DNA from: Clostridia bacterium
GTDB taxonomy: Bacteria > Bacillota_A > Clostridia > Oscillospirales > Acutalibacteraceae
Direction: 5' to 3'
Length of the DNA: 12,302 nt
NCBI GenBank assembly: GCA_017390825.1
Contig: JAFPAK010000101.1
Span: forward strand, 1 to 12,302
A program made the translations under genes and the position numbers. Shown in pieces: positions 5,088 to 12,302 of the stretch (the first letter of the stretch is position 1; each line of letters starts with the position of its first letter). Below the pieces are notes generated by a model. The model was not told where the DNA came from. It did not search any database and saw only the letters and a program-made list of their open reading frames with translations.

Positions 5088-5852
5088 TTGGGAAAAATAA
5101 TCGCTGTTGTAAATCAGAAGGGCGGTGTCGGCAAAACAACTACCGCAGTCAACCTTGCCGCTGCACTTGGCCTTGCAGATAAAAAAACGTTGCTTGTTGA
5201 TATTGATCCGCAGGGTAACTCCACCAGCGGCTACGGAATATCCAAAAGAGGACTTACAAATTCAATATATGAGCTGCTAATCGGAAAGATCGGCGTAAAG
5301 GACGCAATTGTAAAAACAAAATTCAGATATGTTGATATTATCCCTGCAAATATCAATCTTTCAGGCGCAGAAGTAGAACTGGTCGATTTCCCCGAACGTG
5401 AATACTGCTTTAAAAAAGCTATTGCCGCAGTAAAAGATGAATACGATTATATTCTGCTCGATTGCCCGCCGTCACTCGGCATTATCACGGTTAACGCGCT
5501 TTGTGCAGCCGATTCGGTGCTTGTACCAATCCAGTGCGAATATTTTGCACTTGAGGGACTTTCTCAGCTTATGAATACCGTCCGTCAGATAAAACGCACC
5601 TGCAATCCGAACATTGAGATAGAGGGTGTGCTGTTCACAATGTATGATGGCAGACTAAATCTTACTCAGCAGGTGGCAAAGGAGATCAAAAAATTCTTTC
5701 CGCAAAAGGTTTTCGGCTCAGCAATTCCCCGTTCGGTGCGTATGTCTGAGGCACCTTCATACGGTGAGCCGGTAATATATTACGATAAATGGTCAAAAGG
5801 ATCTTTTGCATATAAAGAGTTGGCAAAAGAGATAATCAAAAACAATAAATAA
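5088..5852 (+). CDS. parA: Chromosome-partitioning ATPase ParA (Soj)
   Basis: A 254-residue ParA/MinD-family ATPase that works with ParB and parS in origin segregation and, in Bacillus relatives, modulates DnaA activity. The deviant Walker A motif KGGVGKTTT lies at residues 11-19 with its signature lysine K11, Walker A' LLVDIDPQGN at 35-44 and Walker B YILLDCPPS at 121-129. It lacks the N-terminal helix-turn-helix of plasmid type Ia ParA proteins, and the length is typical of chromosomal Soj. The start is TTG, fixed by GGAGGTGAT just upstream; no in-frame ATG gives the conserved N-terminus GKIIAVVNQ. It is followed after 15 bases by parB. Assignment is essentially certain. Confidence 0.97.
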   Translation: MGKIIAVVNQKGGVGKTTTAVNLAAALGLADKKTLLVDIDPQGNSTSGYGISKRGLTNSIYELLIGKIGVKDAIVKTKFRYVDIIPANINLSGAEVELVDFPEREYCFKKAIAAVKDEYDYILLDCPPSLGIITVNALCAADSVLVPIQCEYFALEGLSQLMNTVRQIKRTCNPNIEIEGVLFTMYDGRLNLTQQVAKEIKKFFPQKVFGSAIPRSVRMSEAPSYGEPVIYYDKWSKGSFAYKELAKEIIKNNK

Positions 5853-5867
5853 GAAACGGAGTTAAAA

Positions 5868-6701
5868 ATGGCTAAAAAATCAGGACTCGGCAGAGGATAT
5901 ATGGCGCTGATGTCTGATAACACCGCTGAAAGCGGCGGAGCACAGACGGTACGAATAACCGAAATAGAGCCAAATCCCGATCAGCCGCGCCGTTATTTTG
6001 ATCCGGCGGCGCTCGAAGAACTTAGTGAAAACATAAAACTGCATGGGCTTTTACAACCAATAGTCGTACGCCCGCAGATCAACGGTAATTATCAGATAGT
6101 AGCCGGCGAGCGCCGTTGGCGTGCGTGTATGCAGGCAGGCCTTAATGAAGTTCCTGTTATCATCAAGGATCTTGATGATGCACAAACCATGGAGCTTGCG
6201 CTTATAGAAAATCTACAGCGTGAGGATCTTAACGCTATTGAAGAAGCAGAAGGCTATAAAAATCTGATGCAAACCTTTTCGCTCACACAGGAGGAGGTTG
6301 CAAAAAAGGTCGGAAAGTCACGCTCTGCCGTTGCAAATGCGTTGCGTCTTCTTGAACTTGGTAAATTCACTCAATATATAATATCCGGCGAAATATCAGC
6401 AGGTCACGGCAGAGCATTGCTCTCGCTCGGTAACGATGAACTGCGTCAGCAAGCAGTTGAGATGATAAAAAACGGCGCATCGGTACGCCAGATAGAGCAG
6501 CTTGCAAAGTCCGGAAAAACAAAACCCAAAAGTGAGACCACCGTACAGCCAAAAAATTTGCACTATACTCAGATCGAGCTTACATTAAAGGAAGAGCTCG
6601 GCAGAAAGGTGCAGATAACACCGTCAGCAAAGGGCGGAAAGCTAGAATTTGAATTTTACAGCGAGGACGATTTGAACGAGCTGCTTAAAAAACTGTTTTA
6701 A
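5868..6701 (+). CDS. parB: Chromosome-partitioning protein ParB (Spo0J)
   Basis: A 277-residue ParB CTPase that binds parS, slides along DNA as a clamp and stimulates ParA. The N-terminal KKSGLGRGYMALM (3-15) is the ParA-stimulating peptide region. The N domain (about 28-125) carries the CTP-binding GERRWRA (80-86) and ENLQREDLN (114-122). The helix-turn-helix LTQEEVAKKVGKSRSAVANA (139-158) reads parS, followed by ISAGHGRALL (176-185). The C-terminal dimerisation segment (about 230-277) ends in LNELLKKLF. The ATG has CGGAG upstream. The gene lies 15 bases after parA and 17 before serS, so it is co-transcribed. Length and motifs are normal for a Spo0J protein. Confidence 0.97.
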   Translation: MAKKSGLGRGYMALMSDNTAESGGAQTVRITEIEPNPDQPRRYFDPAALEELSENIKLHGLLQPIVVRPQINGNYQIVAGERRWRACMQAGLNEVPVIIKDLDDAQTMELALIENLQREDLNAIEEAEGYKNLMQTFSLTQEEVAKKVGKSRSAVANALRLLELGKFTQYIISGEISAGHGRALLSLGNDELRQQAVEMIKNGASVRQIEQLAKSGKTKPKSETTVQPKNLHYTQIELTLKEELGRKVQITPSAKGGKLEFEFYSEDDLNELLKKLF

Positions 6702-6718
6702 CAGAGAGGAAATGTATT

Positions 6719-8005
6719 ATGTTAGATATAAGATTTGTAAAAGAAAACCCCGAAATAGTAAAGCAAAATATCAAAAATAAGTTCCAGGAGGAAAAGCTTC
6801 AGCTTGTTGATGAAGCAATCGAGCTTTATGATAAAAAGCGTGCCGCACAGAGCGAGGCTGACTCACTCCGTGCAGATCGTAACCGCATCTCAAAGCAGAT
6901 CGGTGCATTGATGGCACAGGGCAAAAAGGATGAAGCAGAGGCAACAAAGCAGCAGGTCGCAGCATTTGCAACCCGTCTTGCCGAGTGCGAATCACTTGAG
7001 CGTGAATATGACGAAAAACTAACGAAAATAATGATGACTATACCCAACATTATTGATCCTTCTGTACCGATAGGAAAGGATGACAGCGAAAACGTTGAGG
7101 TAACAAAGTATGGAGAACCGGTCGTTCCGGACTTTGAAGTACCGTATCACACAGATATAATGGCAAAATTCGACGGAATAGATATCGATTCAGCCGGTAA
7201 AGTAGCAGGTAACGGCTTCTACTATCTTATGGGTGACATAGCAAGACTTCATTCAGCTGTTATCTCGTATGCAAGAGATTTTATGATCGACCGTGGCTTT
7301 ACCTATTGTGTGCCGCCGTTTATGATTCGATCCAATGTTGTTACCGGTGTTATGAGTTTTGCCGAAATGGATGCTATGATGTATAAGATTGAGGGTGAGG
7401 ACTTATATCTTATCGGTACATCCGAGCATTCTATGATAGGCAAATTCATCGACACTATCAATCCGGAGGAAAAACTGCCCTACACTCTCACAAGCTACTC
7501 ACCCTGCTTCCGTAAGGAAAAAGGTGCACATGGCATCGAAGAACGCGGAGTTTACAGAATTCACCAGTTTGAAAAGCAGGAAATGATAGTTGTCTGCAAG
7601 CCGGAAGAGTCCGCTGCTTGGTTCGACAAGCTCTGGCAGAATACCGTTGATCTGTTCCGCTCGCTTGATATTCCCGTCCGCACACTTGAGTGCTGCTCTG
7701 GAGATCTTGCTGATCTTAAGGTAAAATCCTTCGATGTTGAAGCGTGGTCACCTCGTCAGAAAAAATATTTCGAGGTCGGATCTTGCTCAAATCTCGGTGA
7801 TGCACAGGCACGCCGCCTGAAGATCCGTGTCAAGAGCAAGGACGGCAACTATTTTGCACACACACTCAACAACACTGTTGTTGCTCCGCCCCGTATGCTT
7901 ATTGCATTCCTTGAAAACAACCTTAATGCAGACGGCAGCGTGAATATTCCTGAAGTTCTCCGTCCGTATATGGGCGGCAAGGACAAGCTCATTCCCAACG
8001 CATGA
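6719..8005 (+). CDS. serS: Seryl-tRNA synthetase
   Basis: A 428-residue class II synthetase that charges tRNA-Ser. Residues 1-110 form the long tRNA-binding coiled coil (MLDIRFVKENPEIVKQNI, then alternating charged helices). The catalytic domain has the serine-site loop GTSEHSM (233-239), motif 2 CFRKEKGAHGIEERGVYRIHQFEKQE (263-288, here given in two parts: CFRKEKGAHG and IEERGVYRIHQFEKQE), the glutamate-containing FEVGSCSN (351-358) and motif 3 with arginine in VVAPPRMLIAFLEN (387-400). The loops differ from common bacterial SerRS, which has TAE and GSGLAVGR; TSE is more like archaeal and eukaryotic enzymes. All key residues seem present, so it should be active. It starts 17 bases after parB with GAGAGGAAA as ribosome site, leaving no room for a T-box leader, and overlaps the next gene by four bases. 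Confidence 0.95.
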   Translation: MLDIRFVKENPEIVKQNIKNKFQEEKLQLVDEAIELYDKKRAAQSEADSLRADRNRISKQIGALMAQGKKDEAEATKQQVAAFATRLAECESLEREYDEKLTKIMMTIPNIIDPSVPIGKDDSENVEVTKYGEPVVPDFEVPYHTDIMAKFDGIDIDSAGKVAGNGFYYLMGDIARLHSAVISYARDFMIDRGFTYCVPPFMIRSNVVTGVMSFAEMDAMMYKIEGEDLYLIGTSEHSMIGKFIDTINPEEKLPYTLTSYSPCFRKEKGAHGIEERGVYRIHQFEKQEMIVVCKPEESAAWFDKLWQNTVDLFRSLDIPVRTLECCSGDLADLKVKSFDVEAWSPRQKKYFEVGSCSNLGDAQARRLKIRVKSKDGNYFAHTLNNTVVAPPRMLIAFLENNLNADGSVNIPEVLRPYMGGKDKLIPNA

Positions 8006-8565
8006 AAATATACGATATAACCCGTGAATTGCTTTCGGCATCCGTCTATCCGGGGGATACGGTGCCGCAGCTCACGGTAAAACAGCAGGGGACTTGCACA
8101 GTGAGCGATATTAATATGTGTCTTCACAATGCAACCCACATAGATGCACCGTCGCACTATATTCCCGACGGAAGCAGCATTGCAGATCTTCCTGTTGAGC
8201 TGTTTTTCGGCAAATGCACCGTTATCAGCGTAAAGGACGATGTTGTCAGTGCCGATGAGGTATATGAAAACACAAGATTTGCCTGCGAGCGAGTGCTGAT
8301 AAAGGGAAACGCTGTGCTCAATGAGTTCTCAGCAACCGAGCTTATTGATAAAGGTGTGCGGCTTATCGGCACAGAATGCTGCTCGATAGGTGATGATCGT
8401 ACACACGAAATACTGCTGCGTCACAATATCGTCATTATTGAGGGACTTGATCTGCATAAGGTCAAAGACGGCAACTATTTTCTTTCTGCTTCCCCGCTTA
8501 AGATCAATGGTGCGGATGGCGCACCCTGTCGTGCAATACTTATTGCAGATTATTTATTCATATAA
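8002..8565 (+). CDS. Cyclase-family (kynurenine-formamidase-like) metal hydrolase
   Basis: A 187-residue protein of the cyclase/KynB family, whose characterised members hydrolyse N-formylkynurenine or related amides. The opening MKIYDITRELLSASVYPGD and the metal-site motif HNATHIDAPSH (42-52) are diagnostic: H42, H46, D48 and H52 are the expected metal ligands. The usual HxGTH is HxATH here. The ending INGADGAPCRAILIADYL also fits the family. The ATG overlaps the serS stop codon (ATGA), so translation is coupled to the synthetase. The tryptophan-degradation pathway is not visible in the window, so the substrate is unknown and kynurenine formamidase would be over-annotation. A strong terminator follows within six bases. 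Confidence 0.85.
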   Translation: MKIYDITRELLSASVYPGDTVPQLTVKQQGTCTVSDINMCLHNATHIDAPSHYIPDGSSIADLPVELFFGKCTVISVKDDVVSADEVYENTRFACERVLIKGNAVLNEFSATELIDKGVRLIGTECCSIGDDRTHEILLRHNIVIIEGLDLHKVKDGNYFLSASPLKINGADGAPCRAILIADYLFI

Positions 8566-8570
8566 ACCAA

Positions 8571-8607
8571 AAGTCAGGTATAACAGTTATACCTGACTTA
8601 TTTTTTT
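8571..8607 (+). terminator. Terminator of the parA-parB-serS-cyclase operon
   Basis: AAGTCAGGTATAAC (8571-8584) and GTTATACCTGACTT (8586-8599) are perfect 14-base arms around one central base, and seven T residues follow at 8601-8607. It lies five bases after the cyclase stop codon, so it ends the rightward operon. Confidence 0.9.
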
Positions 8608-8641
8608 ATCAAAAATCGGGAGTTCAGATATGAACTCCCGA
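8608..8641 (-). terminator. Terminator of the leftward cdaA-cdaR operon
   Basis: TCGGGAGTTCA (8616-8626) pairs perfectly with TGAACTCCCGA (8631-8641) around GATA. On the minus strand it is followed by TTTTTGATAAAAAAA, the T run being 8611-8615. It lies seven bases past the cdaR stop codon and stands back to back with the rightward terminator at 8571-8607. Confidence 0.88.
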
Positions 8642-8648
8642 TACTCTT

Positions 8649-9902
8649 TTATTTTGTATTGACTTTAACCTGTATCTGATATGTGCCGTAACCCCATATA
8701 TTATTGTATTTTGAGGATTTAAGAAAAGCATCAACTACCATTTCTCCTGAAGCGGCAGTCTTACCGCTCATATCATATTCAAGATAAAGCTCTCCGGCCT
8801 TGATGCTGTCGATGACTGAAGACGGCGCTACCAAAGTAACCGCTTTTTTGGAGGTAACGGGCGTGACCGTCATCCCCGATGGCGTATTAACCGCAGTAAA
8901 CTTTGTCACATCAACACTTTTTTGCTCAAAGCTTTTGATATTTACAGTAACTGTTATCTCAGGAATATCGTCTATCGCCTCAACGCCGGTCGGTAAATTC
9001 AGCGTAAACTTGAACTTATTATTATCAGGCGATAACTGCGAGAAATCAATGGCGTCCAGCGTTACTTCGGTAATTCCGTCGATAACCTCTTTCGTTCCCT
9101 TGATCTTAACCTTACTTACATTCAGTGAGTAGCTGATACCGTCTACGTATGCCGCCGGCGCATTCTTGAAGGTTGCCTTTATCGGCACTTCCTTTGAAAT
9201 GTGTATCGGCACGGTGATATCAACCTCGTTGAACGGCAATGTCAGCAGCGTTGTATCTATCTCCTTGCCGGCAGCATCATACAGCTTGACAGGTGCAGTA
9301 TAGGATTTTGAAGTTGAGAGCGTTTCGTTTGCATCAACACTCGCCTCAACACGGGCAATACTGTCGATAATGCTGAGCGGACCGCTTATTTCAATCGTAC
9401 TGAATCCAGAATCAATGACCGGTGCACCAAGGATATGATCCTCGCTGGCTTCGATTTCGTCTGCCTTAACTTCAACTGCAAATACAGCAGTCTTGATAAA
9501 GTCAAACTTAACCTTTACCTTTGAAGGTTCAACCGATACGATGTTATAATCTGCACCGGTAGAAGCCTTGCTTGCAGTCAGCATAACATCATATTCGCCT
9601 GCCTTTGTGATACCCGAAAGGGAATAGCTGACGATAAAATCATCTGCATCAAGCTCACCGATTACATACCACTTGCCTTCAACACGGATGCTGATATTCT
9701 GAGCCTGCCCCTCAATTACATTAAGACCAAGCTCGCCGGCAGAGGTGTTTTCTGTGGTGATGTTAATAGGATAATTAACCGTGACACTTCGTTCCGGACT
9801 TACGGTTATCCATAAAACGATTGCAAAAATAAGCGATATCGCAAGCACAAAGCGATTGTTATCAAATACACTTTTCTTTATCTTTGGCTGATTATTTTTC
9901 AT
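8649..9902 (-). CDS. cdaR: CdaR, YbbR-domain regulator of diadenylate cyclase
   Basis: A 417-residue protein with a short basic cytoplasmic start (KNNQPKIKKSVFDNN), one membrane helix at about 17-35, and a long extracytoplasmic part made of repeated YbbR-type beta domains. Each repeat shows a VxVxxSxxxIDxI-like segment, such as ISGPLSIIDSI and APSSVIDSI. CdaR binds the membrane cyclase CdaA and modulates c-di-AMP synthesis in Firmicutes. The ATG is preceded by GGAGG eight bases upstream and overlaps the cdaA end by 11 bases, so the two are translated together. It is the last gene of the operon, and no glmM follows, which is unusual. Confidence 0.92.
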   Translation of the reverse strand: MKNNQPKIKKSVFDNNRFVLAISLIFAIVLWITVSPERSVTVNYPINITTENTSAGELGLNVIEGQAQNISIRVEGKWYVIGELDADDFIVSYSLSGITKAGEYDVMLTASKASTGADYNIVSVEPSKVKVKFDFIKTAVFAVEVKADEIEASEDHILGAPVIDSGFSTIEISGPLSIIDSIARVEASVDANETLSTSKSYTAPVKLYDAAGKEIDTTLLTLPFNEVDITVPIHISKEVPIKATFKNAPAAYVDGISYSLNVSKVKIKGTKEVIDGITEVTLDAIDFSQLSPDNNKFKFTLNLPTGVEAIDDIPEITVTVNIKSFEQKSVDVTKFTAVNTPSGMTVTPVTSKKAVTLVAPSSVIDSIKAGELYLEYDMSGKTAASGEMVVDAFLKSSKYNNIWGYGTYQIQVKVNTK

Positions 9903-10788
9903 TCGAAGTGCCTCCTTTTCTGATAAGGCTCTTTATCTTCGATTTTTTGTTCTGATCTGCTTCATCGCCTATAAACTCTTTAGTAAGCATCTCCTTCAGC
10001 GTTTCAAGCGTATATCCACGTGTTATTGCACCGTTTTGTGCTACGGAAATAACACCCGTTTCTTCCGATACGATAACCACTATCGCATCAGAGCTTTCGC
10101 TCATACCAAGTGCAGCACGGTGGCGTGTGCCGAGGCTCGGATCGACCTCAACATCCTGTGTCAGCGGCAAAATACATGAGGCAGCTTTTATCCTGCCCTC
10201 GCTGATTATCATTGCGCCGTCATGCAACGGAGAATTTTTAAAGAATATATTACATATAAGGCTATTTGTTATCTTTGCATCGGTAACGGTGCCGCTTGCA
10301 ACGATATCATTCAATCTTGTGTGACGCTCAAAAACTATAAGTGCGCCTACCTTAAGCCTGCTCATATATGCACATGCCGAGCATATCTCGCTTATCTGAC
10401 GAGGCTTGTCATCATTCTCCTCAACGCCGAGTATGCCCTTGCCCAAATTTCTTATGTTACCGCTCCTGCCTATCTTTTCGAGCAATGACCGCAGTTCCGG
10501 TTGAAACAGGATTACAACAACTACGATCAAATTCAAATAAACCATCGACATTATCCACATCAATGCTTTGAGATTGAGCCATTGAGCCACAACATATGCA
10601 ACAAAGAATACCAGTAAACCCTGGATAAGCTGTTGTGCTCTCGTCTGCCGTATATACTGCACTACTTTATAAATAATAAAAGTAACGATAGCGATATCCA
10701 AAAGGTCAAATAAAATATTGTTTGAGGAAAATATCAGAACGATTATATCGTTCCAAATGCTTTTTACAAAATCAAGAACTGCATTCAT
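9892..10788 (-). CDS. cdaA: CdaA, membrane diadenylate cyclase
   Basis: A 298-residue c-di-AMP synthase that joins two ATP molecules. Three N-terminal membrane helices (about 28-45, 54-70 and 77-96) are followed by a short coil and the DAC domain (about 115-270). Catalytic motifs are visible: SPLHDGAMI (186-194) with the DGA triad, and LGTRHRAALG (219-228) with the RHR segment; VIVSEETGVISVA (238-250) completes the domain. The length and helix number are typical of CdaA rather than DisA or CdaS. AAGGAGG precedes the ATG, whose first bases overlap the stop of the upstream membrane-protein gene (ATGA). Context with cdaR downstream is classic. c-di-AMP controls potassium and osmolyte balance and cell-wall strength. 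Confidence 0.96.
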   Translation of the reverse strand: MNAVLDFVKSIWNDIIVLIFSSNNILFDLLDIAIVTFIIYKVVQYIRQTRAQQLIQGLLVFFVAYVVAQWLNLKALMWIMSMVYLNLIVVVVILFQPELRSLLEKIGRSGNIRNLGKGILGVEENDDKPRQISEICSACAYMSRLKVGALIVFERHTRLNDIVASGTVTDAKITNSLICNIFFKNSPLHDGAMIISEGRIKAASCILPLTQDVEVDPSLGTRHRAALGMSESSDAIVVIVSEETGVISVAQNGAITRGYTLETLKEMLTKEFIGDEADQNKKSKIKSLIRKGGTSNEK

Positions 10789-12302
10789 TGTGTTTCCTCC
10801 TTATTTTTGATCTTGACTGGCAGCGAATAGCTATCAAGCCTCTTGCTTGCCGTTTTTTTCTCCATTGATCCGACCGCGGCATCAATAAAGAAGAATATTA
10901 TTGCAATAATGCACGGCACCGCCATAAGACTTAACCGCTGATATTCCGCCATTGAGCCGTATATAGATACAAATATATGCGAGAACGCAACCGCTGATAT
11001 ACCGATGATCTGCCATAATATGCGCCGTTTTACAATAAGCACACCTATGGCAAATGCCACGGTAACCGCTATTATGATAAATACAGACAAAAATGTAAAC
11101 GGGAAAAGCGAATACAGCAATAATTGATCCGCTCTTGCAAAATTCTCAAACTCGGAATTGTATACTGAATACTGCACCGTCATTTGCTGCGGTATAACAT
11201 CCAAAAACTTGTTTTTTGTATATTCATTATATATATCACGATTGGCTGCAATACAACCGTTCACATAGTTTTCGATCTCGGTATAACCGTATATTTCTCC
11301 GGCAGGCTCAATTATATCACCGATATAGTTATCACTGTATTCCATACCGAATTCGATATAGTAAGTTATATCGGGATAATCAGGATTGTCGGTAATTCCG
11401 TTTTGCATTACGATGTAAAGCTGATTTACCGTTGTCGATACCGAGCTGATACCGAAATACCCGTTGGTATTCTTGTTGAGCTGACAGTAGCCAAGCGTCA
11501 GACAAACAGCCACAATAAGCGATATTGCTCCACATACCGATTTTATGCGGTCTTTCGAATAAAGTATGAATCTCGTAACAAAAAATACACCGAGTATCGC
11601 AAACAGATAGATAAATGTAGGTCTCAACATCACCATACAGAAGCTAAGCAAGCTCATTAAAATCGCTTCAAGCTTCGTTGGATTTTTAAGATAATCCAGC
11701 ATAATATATAGGAAAAACACCGTCATAAAAACGGAAAGCGACTCAGTAAGTATGCAGTTATCCCATTGGATTATCAGCGGATTACAGCCGAATAAAAGCG
11801 TTGCAGAAAATATTACCCACTTGTTTTTAAACAGCTTTGATAAAGCAAAATAAAAAATTATTACACTAACGAACGAGATCATGATCTGCGCAGCCACGAC
11901 CGCCTTATAATAATCTGCTTCACCGTTAAATATACCGGTGATCTTCCTTATCAACTTTAAAAAAAGCGGATAAACAGGCGTGCGGAATACATCAACCTCA
12001 CCCCTAAGTATATTGTGCTCATAATCAGCATAGCTGCTTGTGTCATAATAAATTACATAATTAAGAAAGTGGGTCATATACCAATAGCGGAATGCCGCTA
12101 CGATAACGCCTGCCAAAGTCGCAGTATGATTTAAAAACTTAACGATTTTGCCAATAAAGCAGTGATTATCCTTTAAATCATCAAGGAATAAAAGCAAAAT
12201 ATATATAAACAATGCAGCACAGACACCAAATAATATATTTATCACGCTTATGCAGTTTAATATCGTATCAAAAGTCACATAAGAAAATGCACCGCAAATA
12301 AT
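10785..12302 (-). CDS. GT-C-like multi-pass membrane protein (probably 5'-partial)
   Basis: At least 497 residues with about ten hydrophobic segments. Counting from the GTG at 12276-12278, YYDTSSYADYEHNILRGEVD (77-96) followed by FRTPVYPLFLKLI (98-110) is the acidic loop-1 and P.YP.. pattern of GT-C glycosyltransferases (PMT/ArnT-like). LTES (177-180), LRPT (218-221) and the late AEYQRLSLMAVP (444-455) also fit. Residues about 270-385 are a polar extracytoplasmic loop, and the tail is basic and cytoplasmic. The frame remains open to the window edge and the GTG has no good ribosome site, so the true start is probably outside. The stop overlaps the cdaA start by four bases, implying coupled expression. 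The donor would be a polyprenyl-phosphate sugar; acceptor unknown. The exact family is not recognised. Confidence 0.72.
   Translation of the reverse strand: MICGAFSYVTFDTILNCISVINILFGVCAALFIYILLLFLDDLKDNHCFIGKIVKFLNHTATLAGVIVAAFRYWYMTHFLNYVIYYDTSSYADYEHNILRGEVDVFRTPVYPLFLKLIRKITGIFNGEADYYKAVVAAQIMISFVSVIIFYFALSKLFKNKWVIFSATLLFGCNPLIIQWDNCILTESLSVFMTVFFLYIMLDYLKNPTKLEAILMSLLSFCMVMLRPTFIYLFAILGVFFVTRFILYSKDRIKSVCGAISLIVAVCLTLGYCQLNKNTNGYFGISSVSTTVNQLYIVMQNGITDNPDYPDITYYIEFGMEYSDNYIGDIIEPAGEIYGYTEIENYVNGCIAANRDIYNEYTKNKFLDVIPQQMTVQYSVYNSEFENFARADQLLLYSLFPFTFLSVFIIIAVTVAFAIGVLIVKRRILWQIIGISAVAFSHIFVSIYGSMAEYQRLSLMAVPCIIAIIFFFIDAAVGSMEKKTASKRLDSYSLPVKIKNKEETQ

Noticed and set aside
6680..6718. T-box leader before serS
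   Set aside because: Only 17 bases separate parB and serS, far too few for a T-box.
8800..9132. 110-codon rightward open frame
   Set aside because: Antisense shadow of cdaR; composition mirrors the complementary codons and there is no ribosome site.
10551..10559. Perfect DnaA box TTATCCACA
   Set aside because: A single copy inside cdaA with no neighbouring boxes; a 9-base match can occur by chance in a window this size, so I do not call an origin.
11184..11660. 158-codon rightward open frame
   Set aside because: Lies antisense within the GT-C-like gene, has no ribosome site, and its protein is low in recognisable features.

Overview
The window looks like an origin-proximal piece of a low-to-moderate GC clostridial Bacillota chromosome. 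The Ruminococcus/Oscillospiraceae type is my best guess, based on codon use, strong AGGAGG-type ribosome sites, the intergenic repeat style and the gene set; the species cannot be named from sequence alone. The strongest positional clue is a chromosomal soj/spo0J-type parA-parB pair with two parS-like palindromes within 1.2 kb, followed directly by serS.

Layout from left to right. Bases 1-275 hold no gene: a promoter and ribosome site fire leftward out of the window, followed by an array of small hairpin modules joined by an 8-base linker, then a terminator. Next is a leftward two-gene operon (1171-3279, then 276-1205, overlapping by 35 bases): a large GT-C-like membrane protein and a polyprenyl-phosphate glycosyltransferase of the GtrB/DPM1 type. 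Together they look like a surface-glycan decoration module. A small XRE repressor (3422-3700) is transcribed divergently, with a palindromic operator candidate between the two promoters. It converges, through a hairpin terminator, on an UlaG-like metallo-beta-lactamase-fold hydrolase (3755-4435) that carries a parS-like site inside its coding sequence. Upstream of the hydrolase is an AbrB-type regulator with a zinc-ribbon-like tail (4525-4779), with its own promoter and a palindrome at the predicted transcript start.

The AT-rich 4780-5087 region separates AbrB from the rightward operon and contains the second parS-like site. That operon reads parA, parB, serS and a kynurenine-formamidase-like cyclase, with gaps of 15 and 17 bases and then a 4-base overlap, and ends in a clear terminator at 8571-8607. 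A second, oppositely oriented terminator follows. It closes a leftward operon containing, in transcription order, a GT-C-like membrane protein (probably cut by the right window edge), cdaA (diadenylate cyclase) and cdaR (YbbR-domain regulator), all with overlapping ends.

Functionally the window combines chromosome segregation (ParABS), translation (SerRS), c-di-AMP second-messenger synthesis and envelope glycosylation. Most of it is ordinary core genome. The parts I find worth a second look are the hairpin array, the parS-like site inside a coding sequence, the regulatory overlaps, the unusual SerRS active-site motifs, and the replacement of the usual glmM context by a glycosyltransferase-like gene next to cdaA-cdaR. 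I did not find convincing evidence for a wholly new defence or mobile system.
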